A DNA stretch of 64,000 bases from Gracilimonas halophila (GCF_042684365.1 NZ_JBHULI010000024.1:558001-622000), one strand, 5' to 3'. Positions 25,594 through 33,819 are shown, numbered from the stretch's first letter. Program-made: numbers and translations. The notes: generated by a model not told the origin, from the sequence alone.

Positions 25594-27171
25594 ATGAAAG
25601 CATCCTTTATAATCCTCTTTTCCCTCCTGATCTTTTCAGATAACATTTTCGCTCAACTTGAGTACAATGATGAGTTTTTAGAACCCATGCCTTTATATGA
25701 GGAAGCTTTGGGTGACTTTACCCGTGAGATATCCTCAGATAATAAAGAAGCTCAGGCTTATTTCGATCAGGGGTATCAGATGATGTATGCCTTTGCCAAA
25801 GGTGATGCTGCTCGTTCATTTTATGAGTCGCGACAGAAAGACCCCAGCTGTGCCATCTGCTGGTGGGGTGAAGCCTGGACCTGGGGACCATATCTTAATG
25901 GCGGAATGCGCGACTGGGAAGCTCCAAAAGCATACGCCACTATTCAGGAAGCTTTGAGATTATCCAAAGACCATGCCACCGACAAAGAACGGGCCATTAT
26001 TGAAGCCACTGCTGTGCGGTATGTAGAAGACTTTGAGAATTCCAATCGTGCTGCTTTGGATTCCGCTTATGCCGATGCCATGAGGGAAGTTTATGAAAGG
26101 TATCCCGACGATTCTGACATCGGGACCCTCTATGCTGAAGCTTTATTTTTGCTGGAACCACGGCGTGGCACGCGGGATGTAAATGATCCCGATGTTCAGT
26201 TTCTTCATGGAGTCTTGGAGGGCATCCTGGAAAAGGATATCAAGCACCCCGGAGCTTGCCACTTGTATATTCATGCCACCGAGTCTACCCAAAAACCGGA
26301 ACTGGCAGAACCTTGTGCAGAATTCATAGGTAACTCCATTCCCGGAGCCAGCCATATCAATCACATGCCTTCCCATACCTGGAATGAAGTAGGCCGCTGG
26401 AATGATGCGGTTCGGGCCAATATTCAGGCATGGCACTCTGACCAGAAAGCAGCTGTGGGAAAAGGCTTTGCCATTTATCCTTCCCATAATCTGCATATGC
26501 TCCTTTTTGCAGCAAGCATGGATGGACAAGGTGCTTTAGCTATCCAGGCCGGGAAAGATTACGCTAAACTGACCGGCAATAATATGTACCACGTTTTGAC
26601 TCTGGTACGGTTCGGTCGCTTTGATGAAATACCTGCCATAAATGAAAAACCTGAAGGAGATGTGGCACTCGGTATGTGGCATTTTTCACAAGGATACGCT
26701 GCTGTAAAATTAGATAACATGGATACAGCCTATGATCATTTAGAAGAGCTGCAAGAACTTGCTGCTAATTCAGATGGAAGATTCAGATTCCACAGTGCAG
26801 AGAATTTACTGGGAACTGTTCAGGGAATATTGGTGGGAGAGATCTACCGTATGGAAGGCGATAAAGAGGCTGCGCTCAAAGCCTTTCAGGAAGGTGTACG
26901 TTTTTATGATCAGCTTGATTACGACGAACCGGAACCCCTTCCTTTTTCTCCCCGACACTGGTTAGGCGCTCATTATTTAGAAATGGAGAAATTCGAAGAA
27001 GCCGCCAGGACGTTCAATAAAGAACTCGAGAACCACCCCAATAATGGCTGGTCACTTTATGGACTCCTTGAAGCTGAAAAAGCAATGGATATCCAAAATG
27101 AATCAACCCAAAAAGCATTTGATAAAAGCTGGGCCCGATCAGATACATGGATTCGAGGTTCAAAATTTTGA
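25594..27171 (+). CDS. Secreted TPR-repeat protein
   Basis: The open frame begins at 25450, but the ATG at 25594 gives 525 residues that start with a clear signal peptide (MKASFIILFSLLIFSDNIFAQ), so this start is chosen. The mature protein is helical with tetratricopeptide-like repeats. One N-terminal repeat reads AQAYFDQGYQMMYAFAKGDAA followed by DPSCAICWWGEAWTWGP. Others are near LAIQAGKDYAKLTGN and the C-terminal EKFEEAARTFNKELENHPNNG. The N-terminal form with a CAxCWWG element recurs in a family of exported TPR proteins in many phyla, with no assigned function. It stands alone, with repeat-rich DNA on both sides. Confidence 0.82.
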   Translation: MKASFIILFSLLIFSDNIFAQLEYNDEFLEPMPLYEEALGDFTREISSDNKEAQAYFDQGYQMMYAFAKGDAARSFYESRQKDPSCAICWWGEAWTWGPYLNGGMRDWEAPKAYATIQEALRLSKDHATDKERAIIEATAVRYVEDFENSNRAALDSAYADAMREVYERYPDDSDIGTLYAEALFLLEPRRGTRDVNDPDVQFLHGVLEGILEKDIKHPGACHLYIHATESTQKPELAEPCAEFIGNSIPGASHINHMPSHTWNEVGRWNDAVRANIQAWHSDQKAAVGKGFAIYPSHNLHMLLFAASMDGQGALAIQAGKDYAKLTGNNMYHVLTLVRFGRFDEIPAINEKPEGDVALGMWHFSQGYAAVKLDNMDTAYDHLEELQELAANSDGRFRFHSAENLLGTVQGILVGEIYRMEGDKEAALKAFQEGVRFYDQLDYDEPEPLPFSPRHWLGAHYLEMEKFEEAARTFNKELENHPNNGWSLYGLLEAEKAMDIQNESTQKAFDKSWARSDTWIRGSKF

Positions 27172-27219
27172 ACTCATTTGGTAGTAGATGAGCAACTGTT
27201 AGCCTTGTATTAATATAAT

Positions 27220-27262
27220 CTGTGATGACCCGCCCGATCCGTGTCATCCGCGTTCCATTTCA
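27220..27262. repeat. GAACGCGGATGA-type repeat (single copy, inverse orientation)
   Basis: Read on the minus strand this is ATGGAACGCGGATGACACGG followed by ATCGGGCGGGTCATCACAGATT. It matches the 18610-18650 element over ATGGAACGCGGATGA and again over the GGTCA...GAT end. It lies between the TPR gene and the membrane-protein cluster. Confidence 0.6.
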
Positions 27263-27282
27263 AAATTATTTTCAAGCTTCTA

Positions 27283-27328
27283 TTGCAAAACAAAAAATTC
27301 ATACATACTTTGAAATAAAAAGTACTTT
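27283..27328 (+). promoter_or_regulatory. Candidate promoter and operator of the membrane-protein/winged-helix cluster
   Basis: A TTG at 27283-27285 is spaced 19 bases from ATACTTTG (27305-27312), close to the TTG-N19-TAnnTTTG promoter form of Bacteroidota. ACTTTG-AAATA-AAAAGT (27307-27323) is an inverted repeat followed by ACTTT. It matches an element at 28464-28485 almost base for base. The start codon is at 27331, so a protein bound here would block both the promoter and the start. Confidence 0.5.
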
Positions 27329-27330
27329 GT

Positions 27331-27936
27331 ATGAAAGAAGAACAGGATTACATTAAGGATATCGCAGAGATACGTTCCATGATGGAGCGGTCGTCCAAGT
27401 TTTTATCGCTTTCCGATTGGGCGGGAATATTAGCCGGAATTTATGCACTAGCCGGTGCATGGATCGCTTACAACGTTCTGGAATTCCACCCGGATAAGAT
27501 CTTCTATATCTACCCTGATCTGACTGACATCATTTTGACCGCCACTGGTATTCTTTTTCTCTCCCTGGTAAGTGCCCTTCCCGATTCTCGTAGAAAAGCA
27601 CTTAAGAATGATAAGAAAGCCTGGAATGCCACCTCTCGAAGATTATTGACCAGCATGGCTGTCCCATTATTAACAGGAGGGATTTTGATCATGCTCCTCA
27701 TTTCCTATGGCCTGCTTGGATTGATCGCCCCTCTTACCCTGCTATTTTATGGATTCGCATTATACAACGCCGGATCTTATTCCATTGATGAGGTACGGAT
27801 CATGGGTTTTGTGCAGATGACCCTTGGTCTATTGAATGTAGCCTTTATCAGCTATGGACTCCTATTCTGGGCCATCGGATTTGGATTGGTTCATATCGTG
27901 TACGGAATTTATATGTACTTCAGGTTCGAGCGGTGA
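27331..27936 (+). CDS. Multi-pass membrane protein next to a winged-helix regulator
   Basis: This 201-residue protein has a soluble N-terminal segment of about 35 residues (with the charged run EEQDYIKDIAEIRSMMERSS) and about six hydrophobic helices. The first covers roughly residues 37-56 and the last is near the C-terminus (YGLLFWAIGFGLVHIVYGIYM). I do not recognise a named domain. Its stop is six bases before the start of the regulator gene. Membrane proteins of this shape next to an HTH_34-type regulator are recurrent in Bacteroidota (general knowledge), and the pair may form an autoregulated unit. The putative operator overlaps its promoter. Confidence 0.75.
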   Translation: MKEEQDYIKDIAEIRSMMERSSKFLSLSDWAGILAGIYALAGAWIAYNVLEFHPDKIFYIYPDLTDIILTATGILFLSLVSALPDSRRKALKNDKKAWNATSRRLLTSMAVPLLTGGILIMLLISYGLLGLIAPLTLLFYGFALYNAGSYSIDEVRIMGFVQMTLGLLNVAFISYGLLFWAIGFGLVHIVYGIYMYFRFER

Positions 27937-27942
27937 CCCACA

Positions 27943-28242
27943 GTGAACGTATCATTCGAAGATCTACATAAAGCATTTGAAAACCGGGTAAGGCTGGGAA
28001 TCATGTCGGCCCTGGCTGTCAATGACTCCCTGGACTTTACATCTCTGAAGGAATTTTTGGAAGTGACCGACGGTAACCTGGCCACTCACATTAAAAAGCT
28101 TGAGCAGGAAGGATTTGTGGAAGTAGAGAAATCCTTCATAGACAATAAACCCAATACCAGTTACTCGATGACACAAACCGGGAAAAAAGCATTTGAAGAA
28201 CATCTTGCTGTATTGGAACAAATCATCAAATCTCAACAATAG
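27943..28242 (+). CDS. Winged-helix transcriptional regulator (HTH_34 type)
   Basis: A GTG start at 27943 gives 99 residues. The whole protein is a winged-helix DNA-binding domain: HKAFENRVRLGIMSALAVND (helix 1), LDFTSLKEFLEVTDGNLATH (helices 2-3), IKKLEQEGFVEVEKSFI and a wing with PNTSYSMTQTGKKAFEEHL. This is the PF13601/PadR-MarR-like pattern, and no effector domain is present. It likely acts as a dimeric repressor of its own cluster; the near-identical palindromic sites at 27307 and 28464 are candidate binding sites. It lies between two membrane-protein genes with 2-6 base gaps. Confidence 0.88.
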   Translation: MNVSFEDLHKAFENRVRLGIMSALAVNDSLDFTSLKEFLEVTDGNLATHIKKLEQEGFVEVEKSFIDNKPNTSYSMTQTGKKAFEEHLAVLEQIIKSQQ

Positions 28243-28244
28243 CC

Positions 28245-28439
28245 ATGGAAAAAAATCCCTTAAAGAAACTAAGAATACACAAACTATTTTCACTTCTGAC
28301 CATCTTCATCGGCTTTGTTTTGGTAACCTTCATGGTCGTAGTTGAAGATGAACTGGGTGCACTACCTCTGGCCCTGATCTTAGCTGGAACCGGATGGTAT
28401 TTCATTACCCGAACCAAGCTTAGTTCTCAGAAGACATAA
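28245..28439 (+). CDS. Small two-helix membrane protein
   Basis: This 64-residue protein starts two bases after the regulator stop codon. It has a basic N-terminus (MEKNPLKKLRIHK), a first membrane helix (about residues 14-31, LFSLLTIFIGFVLVTFMVVV), an acidic turn (EDELG) and a second helix (about 37-52, LPLALILAGTGWYF), then a basic tail. Positive-inside charges place both termini in the cytoplasm. I know of no domain name. Tight spacing makes it part of the same transcript as the two preceding genes. Confidence 0.7.
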   Translation: MEKNPLKKLRIHKLFSLLTIFIGFVLVTFMVVVEDELGALPLALILAGTGWYFITRTKLSSQKT

Positions 28440-28461
28440 CCATTCAAAAAAATTTACCTAT

Positions 28462-28485
28462 TAACTTTGTAATTCAAAGTTCTTT
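28462..28485 (+). promoter_or_regulatory. Candidate operator over a -7 element, second copy
   Basis: ACTTTG-TAATT-CAAAGT (28464-28480) is a perfect 6-bp inverted repeat with a 5-base spacer, followed by TCTTT. It matches 18 of 22 bases with 27307-27328. It overlaps TAACTTTG (28462-28469), a consensus TAnnTTTG box, although no TTG is found at the right distance upstream. The next start codon is at 28511. Confidence 0.55.
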
Positions 28486-28510
28486 TAAAATAAAAATCGC
28501 CCTGAACAAA

Positions 28511-29617
28511 ATGACGACTCCAATCCTAGAATCTCAAGATAAAAATGCCCTCAAAGAGGCCGTGATCGCTTTTGCAATGGCAATAGTTGCAGCCATACTC
28601 ATAAAACTGCCTGTTTTATTTGGAGTTGATCTGGATCAGAATGAGAGTTTCTACATCCGAAACATAAGTCTCTTCATGTTGCCACTTTTAACCGGCTATT
28701 TTGTGTGGAAACGGAAGATGGAATCCGGCAAGCTTGTCCTGCTTGCCTTTGCATTCATTGCAGCTCTGATCTTTGCCAACATCTATCCCTTTGAACAAGG
28801 TGGCGATACAGAAGCACTTTTGGCTTTACACCTGCCCATAGCACTATGGTTGATCGTTGGGATAGCATTTACAGGAGGAAGGTGGTTTCAGGGGAGTAGC
28901 CGCATGGAGTTCATCCGCTTTTCAGGTGAGATGTTTATCTATTATGTGTTGATCGCTCTCGGTGGTGTGGTTCTTGTTGGGTTCATGGCCCTTATATTCG
29001 AAACCATCGGTATTGATATCGAACCCATATTTGAATCGTGGATTCTTTCTTGTGTAGCCGGAGCCGTTATTATTGCAGCATGGCTTGCTGAGATTCGAAA
29101 TGAACTGGCTGGGAATTTTGCCCCGGTCCTGGCTAAACTGTTCTCCCCACTCTTCGCCTTTGTGATCATCGCCTTCCTGGGAACTTTACTCTTTACTGAA
29201 AATGAGCTGATTGTGGATCGCGATGTGCTCATCGCTTTTGATCTCCTCCTGGTTGTAGTTCTATGCCTTCTTATCTACTCCATTTCTGCACGGGACACTG
29301 AAGCCTCTCCCGGTGTATTCGATATGATCCAGGTGGTGTTGGTGGTAAGTGCCTTACTGGCAGATACCGTCGCACTCTGGGGTATCTCCCAACGAATTGC
29401 TGAGTTTGGTTTTACCCCAAACAGAGTAGCTGCTCTTGGAATGAATTTGATACTTCTGGTAAATCTGAGCTGGTCGGCTATACTCTACCTCCGTTTTATC
29501 AGTAGTAAAACAAATTTCTCAACTCTTGAAAAATGGCAAACCGATTACTTACCGGTTTATGCGGTCTGGGCTGCTACCGTTGTGGTCATCTTCCCACTCT
29601 TATTCGGATTTGAATGA
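28511..29617 (+). CDS. Multi-pass membrane protein, DUF4153-like
   Basis: This 368-residue protein has around ten hydrophobic helices spread over its length and a short cytoplasmic N-terminus (MTTPILESQDKNALKEA). The C-terminal part has FGFTPNRVAALGMNLILLVN, which resembles the T-x-x-R segment of DUF4153 membrane proteins, so I suggest that family with moderate confidence. Function unknown. It lies downstream of the second putative operator and so is probably controlled by the winged-helix regulator at 27943. A gap of 60 bases follows before another membrane-protein gene. Confidence 0.72.
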   Translation: MTTPILESQDKNALKEAVIAFAMAIVAAILIKLPVLFGVDLDQNESFYIRNISLFMLPLLTGYFVWKRKMESGKLVLLAFAFIAALIFANIYPFEQGGDTEALLALHLPIALWLIVGIAFTGGRWFQGSSRMEFIRFSGEMFIYYVLIALGGVVLVGFMALIFETIGIDIEPIFESWILSCVAGAVIIAAWLAEIRNELAGNFAPVLAKLFSPLFAFVIIAFLGTLLFTENELIVDRDVLIAFDLLLVVVLCLLIYSISARDTEASPGVFDMIQVVLVVSALLADTVALWGISQRIAEFGFTPNRVAALGMNLILLVNLSWSAILYLRFISSKTNFSTLEKWQTDYLPVYAVWAATVVVIFPLLFGFE

Positions 29618-29677
29618 TGCTATAACAACCTTTTAAAAACTCAGTTTTCAACAATAATCATAACACAGGTTACCATT

Positions 29678-30244
29678 ATGAATACAGAACAAAATTTATC
29701 CAAAGCATTCACCTATCCGGCTGTTGTAACCGGATTGCTATTGCTCATTCCTTTGATCGCCATGCAGTTTACAGAAGATGTTGTATGGACACTTACTGAT
29801 TTTATTTTCGCAGGGGTCATGATCTTTGGAACCGGAATTACCTATACATTAGTCACAAGAAAATCCAAAAATGCTGCTTACCGAGCAGCTATTGGTTTTG
29901 CGCTTTTCACCGGTCTTTTCCTCATCTGGAGCAACCTGGTAGTTGGGCTCATCGGCTCCGAGAATAACGAGTTCAACTTACTTTATTTTCTTGTGATAGG
30001 TATTGGAGTCATGGGCGCTTTCATTGCTCGTTTTAAAGCCATTGGTTTGATGTTTACCTTATTTGCCATGGCTGCAACTCAAGCAATGATTACTATAGCT
30101 GCACTTTTAACAGGAATGGCTGCAGTTCCGGGAAGCTCAGTTTATGAGATTCTTGCTGTAAATGGATTTTTTATCACCCTTTTTGTAGTTGCTGCCATGT
30201 TGTTTCGTTATGCTGCAGAAGAACAAGACCAGGAGAAAGAATAG
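29678..30244 (+). CDS. Hypothetical multi-pass membrane protein
   Basis: This 188-residue protein has about six membrane helices (starting near residue 14, PAVVTGLLLLIPLIAM), with a short polar loop NLVVGLIGSENNEFN. It ends in an acidic tail (EEQDQEKE). I do not recognise a domain. It follows the DUF4153-like gene on the same strand and likely belongs to the same membrane-protein cluster. Confidence 0.7.
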   Translation: MNTEQNLSKAFTYPAVVTGLLLLIPLIAMQFTEDVVWTLTDFIFAGVMIFGTGITYTLVTRKSKNAAYRAAIGFALFTGLFLIWSNLVVGLIGSENNEFNLLYFLVIGIGVMGAFIARFKAIGLMFTLFAMAATQAMITIAALLTGMAAVPGSSVYEILAVNGFFITLFVVAAMLFRYAAEEQDQEKE

Positions 30245-30374
30245 ATCGATTTTCGAATATCATTTGCCGGTCTGTGGTATTTGCAGATCGGCTAATCGTT
30301 AACATCTCTATAGGATTCACATCTTTTACGTTTAAATAGTAGATTCAGGGAAAATCAAAATCATCTGTGCTATT

Positions 30375-30947
30375 ATGAAAACGATCCTGAACTATTTCTT
30401 CCGTGGAATGCTGATCATTCTACCTCTTTTTGTAACCGGATATGTTGTGTATGCAACACTTATCTGGATGAATGACCTATTCAACAATTTGTTGTTCAGC
30501 TGGTTTGAGTACGAGGTCCCGGGTCTTGGAATTGTAACAGGTTTTCTGCTTATCACTGTCTTTGGTTTTATCATGACCCAGACATTCACCAGACCTGTTG
30601 TCTATTTGTTTGAAAAGCTGATCACCAAAACCCCGCTGGTCAACATTGTGTATTCTTCTCTCAAAGACCTGACCGAAGCATTTGTTGGTGACAAGAAAAA
30701 ATTCAAAAAACCGGTTTATGTGGAGTTCAGTGAACCTGCAGGAATGAAACGTTTTGGATATATCACCGAAGAATCACTAAAACATTTTGGGTTGAATGAT
30801 GAGGTTGCCGTTTACTGCCCTCATTCTTACAACTTTTCAGGAAATTTATATATCGTGCCCAAAGATAAGGTGACCCCAATCAAAACAGACTCTACTGATT
30901 TTATGCGCTTTGTCGTTTCCGGTGGGGTAACTAAAATTCATGTCTAA
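30375..30947 (+). CDS. DUF502 family membrane protein
   Basis: This 190-residue protein starts with the DUF502 signature: LNYFFRGMLIILPLFVTGYV (first helix), then LFNNLLFSWFEYEVPGLGI. A second helix follows (VTGFLLITVFGFIMTQ), and then KLITKTPLVNIVYSSLKDL. The C-terminal half is a soluble strand-rich domain with VYVEFSEPAGMKRFGYITEE and VYCPHSYNFSGNLYIVP. The family is widespread in bacteria and plants, and its function is not established for bacteria. About 130 bases separate it from the preceding membrane gene, so it may have its own promoter. Confidence 0.88.
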   Translation: MKTILNYFFRGMLIILPLFVTGYVVYATLIWMNDLFNNLLFSWFEYEVPGLGIVTGFLLITVFGFIMTQTFTRPVVYLFEKLITKTPLVNIVYSSLKDLTEAFVGDKKKFKKPVYVEFSEPAGMKRFGYITEESLKHFGLNDEVAVYCPHSYNFSGNLYIVPKDKVTPIKTDSTDFMRFVVSGGVTKIHV

Positions 30948-30968
30948 TAATGAAAGACATGAATTGTG

Positions 30969-31892
30969 CTAATATACTTCTTCGAAGCAGCGTGCGCCGG
31001 GTTTTACATTGCGGCGCATTTCTTCCCAATCCCATTCATCAGGATCCATATCCACATAATCGCCTTTGAGCAGCAAGTATTCTGAAAACCCCTTTTTTGC
31101 CAGGCTTTTATAGATCCCTGCTTCCATTCCTTTGATCCCGCAAATATAGACCAAGGTATTTTCCTGACTGAATATCGGGTCTAATATTTCTTCCTCATCC
31201 TCAATTGCTGTTTGAACATAGTATTTTGAGCCATCAGGTCGACGATCTTCACGGGATATTTTTGCGATATATCTGAAGTTATCGTACTTCTTTTCCATCT
31301 CCATAAAATAATCCGGATAAATGAGGTCTGTTCTATATGCTGCACCAAAGACCAGTGCGATCTTCCCCTTATAATCGGATTCCAGCAGTTCCATGATCAT
31401 ACCTCGAAAGGGTGCGATCCCTGTCCCTGTAGCAAAGAATACATAGTTGAAATCCTTTTCATTTTCAGGAAGCAGAAATCGTTTCCCGCTTGGTCCGGTA
31501 GCTTTAACTTTATCACCCGGTTTCAGATCAGCAAGATAATTTGAACAAACACCGGTGTATAGTTTCCCGTCCAGCTCCTCAATAGTTCTTTTAACTGTTG
31601 TGGATATCAGGTGTGACTCTCCCCCTTCCCCCACTGTTGGCGAAGAAACAGAATACAGTCTTAGTTTGTGAGGTTTCCCTCTTTCATCATTACCCGGGGG
31701 CAGAATACCAATGGATTGACCGATTCTTACCCTCCCCTCAAGATCGGTCCCTGAAACATCAAAAGTAACATGACGGACAAAGTTCGGGCTGCTTTCCTTT
31801 GTGCAAACATAATTTTCAACAACCGTGATCTCGGTCGGATCTTTGGGGGAGTATATATTCAATTCAACTTCTGGGAGCGTGATTTCCGCCAT
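30969..31892 (-). CDS. Ferredoxin-NADP+ reductase, plant-type
   Basis: This 307-residue protein has the plant-type FNR pattern. The FAD-binding barrel has RLYSVSSPTVGE (the R-x-Y-S signature) and LYTGVCSNYL (the G-x-C-S segment). The NADP domain has FFATGTGIAPFRGM and the C-x-G segment YICGIKGME. The chain ends CFEEVY, with the terminal tyrosine that stacks on the flavin. It exchanges electrons between ferredoxin or flavodoxin and NADP(H). It is a single gene on the minus strand, convergent with the DUF502 gene and preceded by a terminator belonging to the outer membrane protein upstream. Confidence 0.9.
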   Translation of the reverse strand: MAEITLPEVELNIYSPKDPTEITVVENYVCTKESSPNFVRHVTFDVSGTDLEGRVRIGQSIGILPPGNDERGKPHKLRLYSVSSPTVGEGGESHLISTTVKRTIEELDGKLYTGVCSNYLADLKPGDKVKATGPSGKRFLLPENEKDFNYVFFATGTGIAPFRGMIMELLESDYKGKIALVFGAAYRTDLIYPDYFMEMEKKYDNFRYIAKISREDRRPDGSKYYVQTAIEDEEEILDPIFSQENTLVYICGIKGMEAGIYKSLAKKGFSEYLLLKGDYVDMDPDEWDWEEMRRNVKPGARCFEEVY

Positions 31893-31922
31893 TGTATCTC
31901 TATAGGTGATTTAATTCAAAAA

Positions 31923-31952
31923 AAAATCCCGCAACTATTTAGAAGCGGGATT
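31923..31952 (-). terminator. Rho-independent terminator of the outer membrane protein gene
   Basis: AAATCCCGC (31923-31931) and GCGGGATTT (31944-31952) form a 9-bp perfect stem with a 12-base loop. Read on the minus strand it is followed by a run of T. It lies 22 bases after the stop codon. Confidence 0.85.
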
Positions 31953-31974
31953 TCTAAAATAAGGTTTTTTCAGC

Positions 31975-32541
31975 TTAGAAATAAAATGTGAGTCCGACTG
32001 AAAGTACGTTTCCACTGAATTCTTTTTCAGGAATGCTATCATTACCGTCTAAGAAAAGATATCTGTAATCGAGATTAAAAGCAGCCGATTCTGAGACAGC
32101 CAGATCAGCCCCAAACCCTAAATGGTATCCAACATTCACCTCCGCATCATCACCGGGATTGATAAAACCACCGTCGTAATCATAAAAGGTGTAATAAGCA
32201 CCGAGACCTGCAAGTCCATAAGGAGCAAAATTCTCAGATAAAGGAGCGAATAGCATCAACGAGCCGGTGACCGGTATCTGGCGAATGGTCAACTCTCCGT
32301 TGGTGGTAGTGTAACTTTGTTCACCTCTGTACTCAAGCGTGAATTCCCCGCCAAAATATTTCCCTTTGGATCGGGATTGTATACCAATGAACATGGTACC
32401 ATCTTCGGCATCAGGGGCTTTATAGAATCCGAGTTTTGGTCCTATTCCGGAGGCACTTTCTATCAAGTATTGTTGAGCGAAAGCTTGTGAGAAAAGTGCC
32501 GTTATCGCTATTAAAGATATAAGTGTAACTAATTTCTTCAT
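31975..32541 (-). CDS. Outer membrane beta-barrel protein (porin family-like)
   Basis: A longer frame starts with GTG at 32568, but the ATG at 32541 gives 188 residues with a standard signal peptide (MKKLVTLISLIAITALFSQAFAQ). The mature chain alternates hydrophobic and polar residues in short strands (KYFGGEFTLEYRG, GYHLGFGADLAVSESAAFNL, DYRYLF) and ends NVLSVGLTFYF, with the C-terminal Phe that the BAM machinery recognises. This suggests a small 8-strand barrel of the OmpW/OmpA-like type. Its cargo or role is not known. It is followed by a strong terminator, so it is transcribed alone or with the upstream repeat-protein gene. Confidence 0.85.
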   Translation of the reverse strand: MKKLVTLISLIAITALFSQAFAQQYLIESASGIGPKLGFYKAPDAEDGTMFIGIQSRSKGKYFGGEFTLEYRGEQSYTTTNGELTIRQIPVTGSLMLFAPLSENFAPYGLAGLGAYYTFYDYDGGFINPGDDAEVNVGYHLGFGADLAVSESAAFNLDYRYLFLDGNDSIPEKEFSGNVLSVGLTFYF

Positions 32542-32611
32542 TTTAAGCAGTGTTTTATTTGTATTCACTACTTGTAATGAATAGAACTTTTATTGTTCCA
32601 AATACTAATCT

Positions 32612-33388
32612 TTATTGATTACTGATGCGATTCCGTATTAGTTCATCAACGGAGAGCCTTTCACCCCTCTCATTCATTAAACGTTCAGCCTGTTGATGCG
32701 TAACCCCAATATTTCCCATCCTGATAAGATTTTCCTTGGTCAATTCTTCCATCGTATATCCCAGATCCATCATATTACTCGTAAAATAAGCCGTTACGTC
32801 GGCCCTCTCAAGGTCCAGTAAATCCTGAACGGTAAGCTCATACCCTAATTCACGCATCATTTGTGTAAATGTAGTACTAACGCCTGCGTTTTCTAATTCG
32901 ATAATTTCATCGAGGGTGATGTCAGGATAACCCGCATCCTGAATTCCAATTATATACGATGCACTTACACCGGCGTTACCTAATTCTACCATTTCTTCAA
33001 GGGTAACATCTGTAAAACCGGCCTCCCTAACTTGAGAAGTAAAAGTTGCAGTTACCCCCTCATTCCGTAAACCTATAAGCTCTTCATGCGTTAAGACACC
33101 ATATCCCATTTCTTCCAGCCATGTTCCCATTCCATTCAAGAGCTCTTCACTGGGTTGATTGAGTTCCTGAACAAAGTTTTCGATCGGGTTTAGCTGAATG
33201 CCTGAAAAATTGATCTTTGAACCGGCATAAAAGGTAAGAGTAGCAATAAAAGCGAACAGTAAAATATAGTTGGCAAGTTTAGTACCAGACCTACCGCCTG
33301 ATGAAGTCATTCCTCCATCAAAGTCCAACTGTCCGTCATCTTCAAGATCTTCTAGATCGTTTCGCAGGTTTTTAAATTTTGTATCCAT
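32612..33388 (-). CDS. Membrane-anchored protein with five 28-29-residue helical repeats
   Basis: This 258-residue protein has an acidic N-terminal region (1-34) and one membrane helix (about 39-58). From about residue 95, at least five repeats of 28-29 residues follow. Each has the form hydrophobic-G-Y/F then T-x-E/D-E-h-h-x-L-x-N-A-G-V-(S/T) and a short helix (for example TLEEMVELGNAGVSASYI and TLDEIIELENAGVSTTF). I have seen the same repeat beside anti-sigma and BlaR1-like proteins. It probably is a protein-interaction or ligand-sensing domain on the periplasmic side. It lies between a response regulator and an outer membrane protein on the same strand. Confidence 0.75.
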   Translation of the reverse strand: MDTKFKNLRNDLEDLEDDGQLDFDGGMTSSGGRSGTKLANYILLFAFIATLTFYAGSKINFSGIQLNPIENFVQELNQPSEELLNGMGTWLEEMGYGVLTHEELIGLRNEGVTATFTSQVREAGFTDVTLEEMVELGNAGVSASYIIGIQDAGYPDITLDEIIELENAGVSTTFTQMMRELGYELTVQDLLDLERADVTAYFTSNMMDLGYTMEELTKENLIRMGNIGVTHQQAERLMNERGERLSVDELIRNRISNQ

Positions 33389-33447
33389 AATAAATGCCCA
33401 TTTTTATATGGACTCTCCTACGTTAAAATACTGAAAAAGATACGAAA

Positions 33448-33819
33448 TTATTCCGGGACCAAGTCTAAAGAACGAGTAAGCTCACCAATAGTGAATGGCT
33501 TAGAAATAAGATCGATGCATTCAGTTGCTTTAGCCCGGTCATAATTGGCTTTGTCTGAATTCCCTGTTAGGTAGATCACATTTGTATCTATGTGCTGTTT
33601 GATCTGATTTATGGCTTCAATACCATCCATATCTCCCTTCAAACGAATATCCATAAGAATTATATTTGGCTTATGCTCTTTTGCCAGTTTAATGGCATCT
33701 TCTCCAGACGCAGCTTTACCTACCAGTTCATGACCTAACTTTTTGATCATATTCTCTACGACCAATGAGATTATCATGTCATCTTCTACTATTAGTATCT
33801 TATGTATTAGTTCTGCCAA
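33448..33819 (-). CDS. Single-domain response regulator
   Basis: This 123-residue receiver domain has the acidic pair D13-D14, the phospho-acceptor D57 (IILMDIRL), T85 (YLTGN) and K107 (SKPF). All the residues needed for phosphorylation and switching are present. There is no output domain, and no histidine kinase is encoded nearby. The form, with MDIRLKGDMDGIEA, is that of CheY-like single-domain regulators common in this group. It precedes the repeat-protein gene by about 60 bases on the same strand. Confidence 0.9.
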   Translation of the reverse strand: MAELIHKILIVEDDMIISLVVENMIKKLGHELVGKAASGEDAIKLAKEHKPNIILMDIRLKGDMDGIEAINQIKQHIDTNVIYLTGNSDKANYDRAKATECIDLISKPFTIGELTRSLDLVPE

